DNA from: Desnuesiella massiliensis
GTDB lineage: Bacteria; Bacillota; Clostridia; Clostridiales; Clostridiaceae
Assembly (NCBI RefSeq): GCF_001403615.1
Contig: NZ_LN879456.1
Coordinates: 1,240,001-1,304,000, forward strand
DNA: 64,000 bases
Reading direction: 5' to 3'
Shown: in pieces, positions 35,161 to 42,605 of the stretch
Numbering within the stretch: the first letter of the stretch is position 1
Layout of the letters: every line of letters begins with the position of its first letter
Translations under genes and position numbers: made by a program
Notes under the pieces: generated by a model
What the model was told of the DNA's origin: nothing
The model's database searches: none
The model's input: only the letters and a program-made list of their open reading frames with translations

Positions 35161-35518
35161 CTTCACACCTCTTTTCAAAATCTTCTTTATATCTTTTTGC
35201 TTTTTCAAGCTCTAGCTTTGGCGTTTTATCTGTTTTTTTAAGAAATCCATTTAACAATACAAAAGTGTCTCTTTGATAAGTGAAATAAAATATTCTTGAT
35301 GCATCTGATCCTAATTTTATTCTTAACTCATATATTCCTTTATATTGTTCCCCTTTAATGGGTTTTACATAAGGTTCTTTTAAATAAATGCCATGCTCCT
35401 TTAAAAGTTCTATTTCACTATATGCTTTTGCTCTCATTTTAGGTGAGAGTGATGATAAAAATTCCATTACAGGGATGTTACCATTTTCTCTTTGGTAGAA
35501 TTCAACCTTCCAATCCAC
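35153..35518 (-). CDS. higB: HigB/RelE-type toxin (phage Gp49-like)
   Basis: A 121-residue ribosome-dependent mRNA interferase-type toxin: EFYQRENGNIPVMEFLSSLSPKMRAKAYSEIELL, GIYELRIKLGSDASRIFYFTY and VLLNGFLKKTDKTP are the Gp49/HigB core. Toxin-first order with an XRE antitoxin is the HigBA arrangement. The start is a GTG at 35518 with GAGGGAG upstream. It is embedded in the pilus operon and may stabilise the element. Confidence 0.88.
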   Translation of the reverse strand: MDWKVEFYQRENGNIPVMEFLSSLSPKMRAKAYSEIELLKEHGIYLKEPYVKPIKGEQYKGIYELRIKLGSDASRIFYFTYQRDTFVLLNGFLKKTDKTPKLELEKAKRYKEDFEKRCEDE

Positions 35519-35562
35519 GTTTATATCTCCCTCTTTATAATATATGCATTTATTAATTATAT

Positions 35563-35580
35563 GTTATCATATACGATAAC
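35563..35580. promoter_or_regulatory. Palindromic operator upstream of higBA
   Basis: GTTATC-ATATAC-GATAAC is a perfect palindrome with a 6-base centre, 45 bases upstream of the higB start. It is the natural binding site for HigA autoregulation. Confidence 0.6.
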
Positions 35581-35593
35581 TTTAGTCAATGTC

Positions 35594-36523
35594 TTATCTC
35601 TTATATTCCACTGGTTTAGTTAATTTTATTACTGCTGCCAATGATACAAATATGACAGTTATGCAAACTGCAAGTATTGCCTTTCCAAAACTTGTGAACA
35701 TCAAAGTTTCATACCATTCCTTATTTAGAAAATACATAAGTGGTATATTTCCTATTAAAAGTATGGTCATAGTTATAAACTCTTTCATAGGTTCATAAAG
35801 GAGATAATCCAGCTCTGCTCCTACTATTCTCATATCTGAAAGCTTTGATACTATTGGCGTTGATGTGGTTTTTAAGTTTTTATCCTCTTGGCAAGCTATT
35901 ACTGCATCCACCCATTCTCTGAATACATCATTATCTATTTTGCTTCTAAGGTTTTCTAATGCTATTTTCATATTAGAATTTATAAGCTTTGTTTGAGTTA
36001 AAAAGCCTTTAAAAACATCTGATACTGGTGGATTTAGATAGGTTATATTTTCATCTACTGCGGTTATTATACTTTCACTTCGCATATAGGATGTGGTAAT
36101 TACTGAAAGAGCTGTTTCAAGTTCAGCATTTAACTGTTTTTTAAAAAAGTTTGCTGTGAATTTTATATACCAAAAGGGTACAAGCGAAAAGCCTATAGAG
36201 AGCACTGGAACTAAAAAGAAGTTATTCATAGATACAGCTACAATAACTCCCATTAAAAATAAGAAAAATGAAGCTACACATAGAGTATAAAACTTTTCTG
36301 TTTTTCCTGTAATCTTTAGTATTTCTTTAGTTTCTTCAAGAAGAAGCTTTATTCCTCTTGGCTTTTTCTTATTTGTGGCTTCTTTAACCTTTGTTTTAAT
36401 AGTTTTTTTCTTTCCTTTAAATTTATTTGCTATAGCTTCAAAGAATTCAAAAGGTGACAAGGAAAGTAATATAAAACTCCCTGAAATTATTCCTAAGAAA
36501 GCTATTAATTTTAATAAGGTCAT
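35594..36523 (-). CDS. tadB: TadB-like inner-membrane pilus platform protein
   Basis: A 309-residue T2SS-F-type protein with an N-terminal helix, a paired central hairpin (FYTLCVASFFLFLMGVIVAV ... FFLVPVLSIGFSLVPFWYI), the F-domain (NAELETALSVITTSYMRSESIITAVDENI) and two C-terminal helices. Its start overlaps the cpaF stop by 4 bases (ATGA), the standard coupling in Tad loci. It is the partner of TadC in the platform. Confidence 0.8.
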   Translation of the reverse strand: MTLLKLIAFLGIISGSFILLSLSPFEFFEAIANKFKGKKKTIKTKVKEATNKKKPRGIKLLLEETKEILKITGKTEKFYTLCVASFFLFLMGVIVAVSMNNFFLVPVLSIGFSLVPFWYIKFTANFFKKQLNAELETALSVITTSYMRSESIITAVDENITYLNPPVSDVFKGFLTQTKLINSNMKIALENLRSKIDNDVFREWVDAVIACQEDKNLKTTSTPIVSKLSDMRIVGAELDYLLYEPMKEFITMTILLIGNIPLMYFLNKEWYETLMFTSFGKAILAVCITVIFVSLAAVIKLTKPVEYKR

Positions 36524-37884
36524 TTTTCTTCACCTTCTTCTACTACATTTTTAGAAAGCAAGCTTTCTAGTACACTTAATGGCATTCCATTTTCAAGAAG
36601 CCTTTTTTGAAGATTCTTTGATATATCCTTTACTTTTTCATAGTTACCTATTATTTTAACTTTTCCATTTTTTACTGTATTCTCTTTAATATGATAACGA
36701 AAAAGAGTGTGAATTTGCCTTTTACCATTAGGCAGTATTTCACACTCTGTAATTTCCATTACTTTTCTTGAATTATCTTCAAGCTTTTTAGTAAACAAAA
36801 CTATTGGAAAAGCTTCTGTAACTAAAGAATATAAGGTGTCATCATTTATATCATATTTCATTTTACAAAGGGTCATCATACGAAAATAGGTAGCTTCACA
36901 GGAATTTGCATGGGTTGTAGTTATTACTGCATGTCCTGTTCTTGCTGCCTCCTGAGCTGCAAAGGATTCTTCTCCCTTCATTTCAGCTACACATATATAA
37001 TCAGGGTTAAAAGTTAAAGCACTTTCAAGGAGCTTTTCTTGATCTATATTCTGCTTTTTATCTTCACTATACCTTGTAACTGTATGGACTATATTGTTTA
37101 TTACCTTTCCTTCTTCATCTGTTTTCACAAGGTCAAACTCTCTTGTTCCATTTTCTATGGTAAATATTCTTTTATCATCTGGAATTGTAGATAAAAGCCA
37201 GCTCATTAAGGTAGTTTTACCTGAAGACGTTGCTCCTGTTACACACATACTTATGCCATATCTTAAGCATATACTTAAAAAATCCAACATTTCTTCTGTA
37301 GCTGTGCCATTTTTAATAAAGTTCTCTTTAGCTAATTTTTGAGGATTTACAATACGGATAGAAGCTGAAATTCCTTTATCATCATCTATAACACCAGTAC
37401 CAAATACAGTTATTCTTATTTTATTTGATAAATGTCCTCTTACTATGGGCTGAGAGTTATCTAAAATCATTCCCGACTTATGAAGCAGTCTTCTTATTAC
37501 ATCTATAGCATGTTCAGGTGAATTGAATTTCTCTTTTGTAGGCAGAATTTCTCCGTTAGTATAAGTTATTTTAATATCTCTCCACTGATTTATATTGATT
37601 TCTTCTACATCTTTTCTAAATAAATACCTTGTTAAGAATGAAAACTCTGCCATTTCTGAATAAAGTTTTTCTACAAGTTCATCAAAACTTAATCCCTCTA
37701 CCCCTAAGGAATAGTCCATAATATATTTTGAAATATAGGATTTTATTTGCTCCTTCTGCTCATTTGGGTTATCTGAAATAAGATTTGAATATTTATTTGA
37801 AATATGTTCCTGTACATCCTGTAGTATGTCTGGGAATTCTTTTAAATTTTTCCCTGTATTGAAAAACAAAGCTGCATTATTCAT
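36520..37884 (-). CDS. cpaF: CpaF/TadA-type secretion ATPase
   Basis: A 454-residue hexameric ATPase of the VirB11/CpaF family that powers pilus assembly. Walker A is CVTGATSSGKTTL, the Asp box and Walker B follow in YICVAEMKGEES, and the His box is GHAVITTTHANS. All catalytic motifs are intact. It overlaps cpaE upstream and tadB downstream by 4 bases each. With VirD4 and VirB4 it makes a third transport ATPase in the element. Confidence 0.93.
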   Translation of the reverse strand: MNNAALFFNTGKNLKEFPDILQDVQEHISNKYSNLISDNPNEQKEQIKSYISKYIMDYSLGVEGLSFDELVEKLYSEMAEFSFLTRYLFRKDVEEININQWRDIKITYTNGEILPTKEKFNSPEHAIDVIRRLLHKSGMILDNSQPIVRGHLSNKIRITVFGTGVIDDDKGISASIRIVNPQKLAKENFIKNGTATEEMLDFLSICLRYGISMCVTGATSSGKTTLMSWLLSTIPDDKRIFTIENGTREFDLVKTDEEGKVINNIVHTVTRYSEDKKQNIDQEKLLESALTFNPDYICVAEMKGEESFAAQEAARTGHAVITTTHANSCEATYFRMMTLCKMKYDINDDTLYSLVTEAFPIVLFTKKLEDNSRKVMEITECEILPNGKRQIHTLFRYHIKENTVKNGKVKIIGNYEKVKDISKNLQKRLLENGMPLSVLESLLSKNVVEEGEEK

Positions 37885-38708
37885 GAATTAGTTCCTCCCT
37901 TCCCAAAAGCTTTTTTAAATAAAGAAATCTCTTTTATTTTTGATTTAGTTTCTACAGTATACTCTTTTTCATCTATAAGATAATTACTTAAAGCTCTTAT
38001 AGTATTTTCATATTCTAAGCTATTCTTATCCTTTAGCTGGTTAAAAAGAGATGCTGATAAAAATTGATTTTCTATTTCTTCTGTATAGGTCAGCTCATAT
38101 CTTACTCCTCTATACATTTCTATTATCTGATCCTTTGGTTCCTTCTCCTTTACCTTTGATAAAACCTTAATATGCTTATCTACATTAAATCTTCTATCTG
38201 CAAGCAGTGGCAAATAAGAAGCGAAGTAGGATATTGCCTTTAAATTACTGCTGCAAAGCCTTACTACATTATCTGCCATTTCAAGTGCTACTGCTGATAA
38301 GGTATCATAGGCAAAAACACTTGAACAATCTATAATAACATAATCTGCAAGATGCCTTAGAAGTATTAAAAAATCTACTGCTCTTTCCTTTGAATAAGAA
38401 GCATAAGTAAATATATTTTCTCCTTGAGAATATCCCAAGAGACTTATATAAGGATTTTTTTCTAAGGTAATGCATTTTGATAAAATATCTTCCTGAGTTA
38501 TTTCTGGAGCTGATAATATGCTACCTAAAGATTTATTTTCTTCTTTTGCATAGGGTAATATTGTCATAATGCTTGGTGAAAGCACATCACAAAGCACAAC
38601 TATAACATTTTTCTTTTTTGTAGAAAGTTCTTTAGCAAGTTTAATGCTTACAGTAGTTTTTCCTGCATCAGGATTTCCCCAAAGAGCAATTATTTTATTA
38701 TTGTTCAT
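37881..38708 (-). CDS. cpaE: CpaE/TadZ-type MinD-like ATPase
   Basis: A 275-residue ParA/MinD-superfamily ATPase with an N-terminal Walker A (ALWGNPDAGKTTVSIKLAKEL), a switch-like segment (YVIIDCSSVFAYDT) and no receiver domain. In Tad systems this protein localises the pilus machine. Start and stop overlap the neighbouring cpaB and cpaF genes by 4-11 bases. Confidence 0.82.
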   Translation of the reverse strand: MNNNKIIALWGNPDAGKTTVSIKLAKELSTKKKNVIVVLCDVLSPSIMTILPYAKEENKSLGSILSAPEITQEDILSKCITLEKNPYISLLGYSQGENIFTYASYSKERAVDFLILLRHLADYVIIDCSSVFAYDTLSAVALEMADNVVRLCSSNLKAISYFASYLPLLADRRFNVDKHIKVLSKVKEKEPKDQIIEMYRGVRYELTYTEEIENQFLSASLFNQLKDKNSLEYENTIRALSNYLIDEKEYTVETKSKIKEISLFKKAFGKGGTNS

Positions 38709-39504
38709 TTCTACTTGCCCCCTGACTTACTGAGTTATCTGTATTACTCATATTTCCTGTACTACTATCTTTATTATCATTTATAAGCTTCTTTTGCTCA
38801 TCTAAGAATTTTTGAGAGTTTTCCTCTGAACCTCTATATATTAAGGACACATGGATTTTACTTTTTTGCTCAAGATCTGCAAGCAACTTTGCTTGAGTTC
38901 TATTTACTAAAAGAGTTATAGTAGATGGCAATTCCTGTTCCTTATCTTTTTCATTTGTTTGCTTTTGATTATAAACCCTATCTGCTCCTTCGCTAGTAGT
39001 TACTGCAAGGACTCTTACATATTGAAGCTCTTTCGGTATAACAGTTTCTCTAAGCTCACCATAATCTGATGCAATTATAGAAATAATATCTCCTGTTTGA
39101 AGTTTTCCTGAAAGCCCTGCAGCAAAGCTTTTTATGCTTATTGATATCGCCTGATTATTACCATCAAGACTATATAGATATTTATTTTCTGCTAAAGGAC
39201 TATTTGAAATCTTGCTACTTAAAATATAATCTCCTTTACTTAAATCTGCTGTAGCATATTTACCTACAACACTATCTTTATCTATTAATACATTCTTTGG
39301 CAGATTATATCCACCTATTTCAACGGTTTCAATCTTATCAGAGCTTATAATTTCTCCCTTAGGAATATCTTTACTTATCCTCACTATTTTGACCTTTGAC
39401 TGTAATGCATTATTGTATAATGGTGTTATACCAAAGCATATAATAAGAGATAAAACTATAGCTGAAAGTCCTATTACCGTTCTGTTTTTTAATAAATTTT
39501 TCAT
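38698..39504 (-). CDS. cpaB: CpaB/RcpC-type SAF-domain protein
   Basis: About 268 residues with an N-terminal signal anchor (TVIGLSAIVLSLIICFGITPL), a SAF domain (VRISKDIPKGEIISSDKIETVEIGGY) and an RcpC-like domain, then a Ser/Asn-rich tail. The ATG at 39504 has GAGGAGG upstream and is preferred over 39546. CpaB/RcpC proteins are periplasmic or extracytoplasmic parts of the Tad channel; in a Firmicute it probably acts outside the membrane at the cell wall. Confidence 0.82.
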   Translation of the reverse strand: MKNLLKNRTVIGLSAIVLSLIICFGITPLYNNALQSKVKIVRISKDIPKGEIISSDKIETVEIGGYNLPKNVLIDKDSVVGKYATADLSKGDYILSSKISNSPLAENKYLYSLDGNNQAISISIKSFAAGLSGKLQTGDIISIIASDYGELRETVIPKELQYVRVLAVTTSEGADRVYNQKQTNEKDKEQELPSTITLLVNRTQAKLLADLEQKSKIHVSLIYRGSEENSQKFLDEQKKLINDNKDSSTGNMSNTDNSVSQGASRNEQ

Positions 39505-39518
39505 TGAAAAATTCCTCC

Positions 39519-39935
39519 TCAAAATAATAAATATGTTAAAAAGCACCCTACCGAAAGATAAGGTGCTAATGGAAAGGATATGTTAATATCCTTATTTCTA
39601 ATTTTGTAATAAATTTTATTTACTGTTATAGCAATGATAAGCCCTAAAAAGCTTCCAACAAGCCCTCCCTTCAATCCAAGAAAAAATCCATTAGCTCCCA
39701 TAAACTTAACATCACCACCACCTATACCTCCATTTTTTATTAGAGCTGTAGTAAAAAATGGAATAGGTACAAGTAATAGTCCTATTATTGAATTTAAACT
39801 GTTTAAATTGATTAATGCTACAATAATTATTACGATATGAACCTTATCTGGAATAGTTTTAGTCTTTATATCACAAAAACTTGCATAGGCTAAAATTAAG
39901 ACATACAAGATACCCTTAAGAACAAATATATCCAT
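39519..39935 (-). CDS. A24 prepilin peptidase (TadV/CpaA-like)
   Basis: A 138-residue polytopic membrane aspartic protease. The two catalytic Asp are in ASFCDIKTKTIPD (about residue 22) and GGGDVKFMGANG (about 75), both conserved in the A24 family. It should cleave the leaders of the Flp-like, DUF4320-like and TadE-like proteins encoded nearby. It lacks the N-terminal methyltransferase domain, as TadV proteins do. Confidence 0.9.
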   Translation of the reverse strand: MDIFVLKGILYVLILAYASFCDIKTKTIPDKVHIVIIIVALINLNSLNSIIGLLLVPIPFFTTALIKNGGIGGGDVKFMGANGFFLGLKGGLVGSFLGLIIAITVNKIYYKIRNKDINISFPLAPYLSVGCFLTYLLF

Positions 39936-39997
39936 CCCTAACTTTTCACCTTTCTTTCAGTCAAAATTAAAACACCCTTCATTCAATTAAGTAAATG

Positions 39998-40330
39998 TTA
40001 GGTGCTTATATTCCATTCATCTAAATATTTGTATCTATAAACCTTTTGAGATTTATGAAATCTAACCATGAATTTTATCTGATCCACTACTGAAACATTA
40101 GTTTTATCCTTTGTAAGCATCATAACTGAACCTGCAATTGAAGATAAAATAAACACCACACAAAATGCGGTGTTCCTTGTGATTAAATACACTACTATAT
40201 CAATCAATGCTGCAACAAAGGTTGCTCCCATGGATTTTAAAAGCTCTTCTTTCCCAAAACCTTCAAAAATTTCTGTTCTTGTTTTAAGTCCCAGTGGTAT
40301 ATATAAAGTTTCTTTTTCAAGTTGCTCCAT
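39998..40330 (-). CDS. VirB3/PrgI-like membrane protein
   Basis: A 110-residue protein with two membrane helices (ATFVAALIDIVVYLITRN and AFCVVFILSSIAGSVMML) after an N-terminal IPLGLKTRTEIFEGFGKEEL motif. PrgI-type proteins with this layout occur with VirB4 in Gram-positive T4SS. The ATG at 40330 has GAGG upstream and overlaps the Spo0E-like gene by 14 bases. Confidence 0.72.
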   Translation of the reverse strand: MEQLEKETLYIPLGLKTRTEIFEGFGKEELLKSMGATFVAALIDIVVYLITRNTAFCVVFILSSIAGSVMMLTKDKTNVSVVDQIKFMVRFHKSQKVYRYKYLDEWNIST

Positions 40331-40529
40331 TGTAATCCTCCATTTTTATTTCATTTTTACCATTTACCTTATTTGCTTCTATATAATCAATTATAAGTTT
40401 GTCCATTTGTCTGCTTAAATCTAATATTTCTTCTGTAAGACTTTCATCATCTATAGATACACATATTTCATTTAAAACAATTCTTAAATTTTCTATTTCA
40501 TTATTTATATATTCTACACTATTTTTCAT
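40317..40529 (-). CDS. Spo0E-like aspartyl-phosphate phosphatase (conjugative element)
   Basis: A 70-residue helical-hairpin protein with the Spo0E motif in ILDLSRQMDKLIIDYIEAN (SRQMD). The family removes phosphate from Spo0A~P and so opposes sporulation. The ATG at 40529 is best spaced from GGGGTG. It is divergent from an XRE gene, exactly as in the transposon at 23,019-23,586, although the proteins are not close relatives. It overlaps a T4SS gene, tying it to transfer expression. Confidence 0.75.
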   Translation of the reverse strand: MKNSVEYINNEIENLRIVLNEICVSIDDESLTEEILDLSRQMDKLIIDYIEANKVNGKNEIKMEDYNGAT

Positions 40530-40572
40530 ACCCTTCACCCCATATTTTCCATAATAATATCATATTGAGATA

Positions 40573-40616
40573 TTATACCATATATTTTATCATTTGTAGA
40601 CTATAGTCCGTGGACT
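40573..40616 (-). promoter_or_regulatory. Divergent promoter with palindrome before the Spo0E-like gene
   Basis: On the minus strand a TATAAT box lies near 40,573-40,578, with a weak -35 about 17 bases upstream. Next to it is the 12-base palindrome AGTCCGTGGACT (40,605-40,616), a plausible operator for the divergent XRE protein. Confidence 0.5.
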
Positions 40617-40661
40617 TCTTGTCGCTTTTTTTTGACAATTATATAGAAAGGGATGATTGTA

Positions 40662-40895
40662 ATGTTTTTAGAAGAAGCTTTAGCTATTGTTTTAAAGGAA
40701 TATAGAACTGAAAAAAATCTTTCTCAAGAAGAATTAGCAGATAAATGTGATTTAGACAGAACCTATATTAGTCTTTTAGAAAGAGGAAAAAGAAAGCCTA
40801 CTCTTAGTGTTGTTTTTAATATTTGTGATAGTTTAGAAGTTAATCCTAGTGCATTTATTTCTAAAATAGAAATACTCCTTAAAGATAAAATCTAG
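40662..40895 (+). CDS. XRE-family transcriptional regulator (conjugative element)
   Basis: A 77-residue HTH_3 protein (LSQEELADKCDLDRTYISLLERGKRKPTLSVVFNICDSL). The ATG at 40662 has AAAGGG 9 bases upstream; the one at 40653 is too close. It is the only rightward gene in the transfer region, divergent from the Spo0E-like gene and overlapping the end of the next leftward gene by 4 bases. Confidence 0.82.
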   Translation: MFLEEALAIVLKEYRTEKNLSQEELADKCDLDRTYISLLERGKRKPTLSVVFNICDSLEVNPSAFISKIEILLKDKI

Positions 40896-41101
40896 TTATA
40901 ATAGTTCACTATTAATTCTTTAATTTGCCATATACACTCAGCTATTATATAAAAAATCGCTGTGTTTTTTGCTCTTTTCTTATACATAGAGCTTTCTTCC
41001 TCAGATGCTCCCATACGAATAAGACAGTAAATTACTCTAAGTACTGCCCCTGCTCTTATTAATACCATAAAAGCATCTGCCATTTCTTTTACTAAATCCA
41101 T
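40892..41101 (-). CDS. Small membrane protein of the T4SS cluster
   Basis: A 69-residue protein with one or two hydrophobic helices (AFMVLIRAGAVLRVIYCLIRM; NTAIFYIIAECIWQIKELIV). Its ATG overlaps the stop of the VirB6-like gene (1-base), so it is translated with the T4SS genes. It resembles small accessory membrane proteins of Tn1549-type elements. Confidence 0.65.
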   Translation of the reverse strand: MDLVKEMADAFMVLIRAGAVLRVIYCLIRMGASEEESSMYKKRAKNTAIFYIIAECIWQIKELIVNYYN

Positions 41102-41949
41102 TACTTAAAAGCTCCTTTCGCTATCTGTACAAGTCTTACAGATTGATATATATTCCCCATTAATCCAGAGCCTTGACCACCAGATACGATAATAAATTCT
41201 TGAAGGAATCTTGGTGTTTTTATGGCAAGCATTAGGGCTGCTATTCCCCAAAACACATGAGTATTAAGCATTAATGCTACTCCTACCTTTGCAAGCACTA
41301 TCTGAACCATCACAGCTAAAGTTGATTGAAAAAACTTTTGTATATAGGTTCTAAATACTCCTTTATCTGCATCTAAAATACCTACACAGGCTAAGGGAAG
41401 TCCTATCCTTAGTATTAATATTTCCATACCTCTCATTAAAAACTGTAAGTATAAAAGAAAGAAACATATGAAAAATATCAGTGATATTATAGCTGTAAAT
41501 AGTCCTGCACTTGATATTCCTGTTATTACTGCTGAAAAATCTGTTGTCATTCCCTTACTTATTAAATTTATTACCTTATCTGTTAAATCTTCAACTATTG
41601 TTGCAAGCCAAAGATATAGTGTAGGAAAACTTACTGCTATTGCCAACGCTTTAAAAAATCCAGTAAGAAATACTAAGGGATCTGTATCTGCATCACCTTC
41701 AGTCCAAAGCACATACTGCTCAAAGCCTTTCTTTAGAAATTTAAGCACTATAAGGGATATACCAAAAGCCAAAAATATATTAAACACTTCTGTAAATCCA
41801 TTTGTACCAATTAGAGTATCCATATATTTTTCTGCATGAAGAGCTATAGGGACAAGATCATTTAAAAGAGAATTTACATATGCAAGGCAGCCACTTAATA
41901 TCCCTGCAATTAGAATTACAAGTAATGCCTCCAACATCATCACCTCCAA
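41101..41949 (-). CDS. VirB6/TrbL-like polytopic channel protein
   Basis: A 282-residue protein with about six membrane helices (LLVILIAGILSGCLAYVNSLL ... FLMRGMEILILRIGLPLACVGIL ...). The layout and the position between the pilin-like genes and the PrgI-like gene fit the VirB6/TrbL inner-membrane channel of Gram-positive T4SS. Confidence 0.8.
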   Translation of the reverse strand: MEVMMLEALLVILIAGILSGCLAYVNSLLNDLVPIALHAEKYMDTLIGTNGFTEVFNIFLAFGISLIVLKFLKKGFEQYVLWTEGDADTDPLVFLTGFFKALAIAVSFPTLYLWLATIVEDLTDKVINLISKGMTTDFSAVITGISSAGLFTAIISLIFFICFFLLYLQFLMRGMEILILRIGLPLACVGILDADKGVFRTYIQKFFQSTLAVMVQIVLAKVGVALMLNTHVFWGIAALMLAIKTPRFLQEFIIVSGGQGSGLMGNIYQSVRLVQIAKGAFK

Positions 41950-41989
41950 GTTTAAAGGGCTTAAAGTTCAACTTGCAAGCCCTTTAAAC
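41950..41989 (-). terminator. Strong hairpin (attenuator) between pilin-like and VirB6-like genes
   Basis: Thirteen-bp perfect arms (GTTTAAAGGGCTT / AAGCCCTTTAAAC) enclose a 14-base loop in the 47-base gap. There is no clear T-run, so it may attenuate transcription or stabilise the upstream mRNA, raising pilin output over the channel protein. Confidence 0.55.
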
Positions 41990-41996
41990 GGTTTTA

Positions 41997-42227
41997 TTAG
42001 CCTTTAAAATTAAACATATCTTTTATTCTTTGAGTTAATGTTGGTAAAACTGTGTCCTTAAATAATAGGTATAATCCACCAAGTACAAGTGCTCCTATTA
42101 CTACTGACATTAGAATCTTTACTGCGGTATCAACAAAACCCTCACCACTTTTGCTCTTTAAGGCTTCCTTTACTGAATTCACCTTATTCATTGCTTTTAA
42201 TTGCATCATTAATACTAAATTTCTCAT
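41997..42227 (-). CDS. Flp-like candidate major pilin (DUF6133-type)
   Basis: A 76-residue protein: basic leader ending KSKSGEGFVDTAV, then one long hydrophobic helix (KILMSVVIGALVLGGLYLLF) and a short tail. Size and design match Flp-type pilins cleaved before the E of GEG by a TadV-type peptidase. The GEG(F/Y)(V/I)DT motif is shared with the DUF4320-type protein. A hairpin downstream could favour its high expression. Confidence 0.68.
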   Translation of the reverse strand: MRNLVLMMQLKAMNKVNSVKEALKSKSGEGFVDTAVKILMSVVIGALVLGGLYLLFKDTVLPTLTQRIKDMFNFKG

Positions 42228-42254
42228 TAATAAATACCTCCACTTTTTTTAAAA

Positions 42255-42605
42255 TTATTTGTAATATCCAATTATTAAATTTAATGTAGCTGAAGCTATA
42301 ACTGCACCTATGCAAGAAACTATAGCAACTACAATTCTGTTGTTCCACTTCTTCTGATCCATATCATCGGCAGCGCTACGTCTTATAAAGAAGTATATTA
42401 TAAGCACTCCTGCTACTACTGGAGCAAATATCATAAGCCAAGTTGTTATGTCATTTATAAGTTTTTCTGTACCTTTTACAAGTTTGCTATTTTGTACATT
42501 ATCATCGGCATAGACTGTATAGCTACTCATAAATAAGGCGTATAAAGTTAAAATTACTGCCCAAGCCTTTTCTTTTACTTCCTTTAATAAATTCTTAATC
42601 TTCAT
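42255..42605 (-). CDS. VirB2/TrbC-like membrane protein
   Basis: A 116-residue protein with a signal-like N-terminus (AWAVILTLYALFMSSYTVYA), cleavable after TVYA, and two further membrane helices (WLMIFAPVVAGVLIIYFFI; RIVVAIVSCIGAVIASATLNLIIGY). This is the VirB2/TrbC layout. The ATG at 42605 overlaps the virD4 3' end by 11 bases. Confidence 0.72.
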   Translation of the reverse strand: MKIKNLLKEVKEKAWAVILTLYALFMSSYTVYADDNVQNSKLVKGTEKLINDITTWLMIFAPVVAGVLIIYFFIRRSAADDMDQKKWNNRIVVAIVSCIGAVIASATLNLIIGYYK

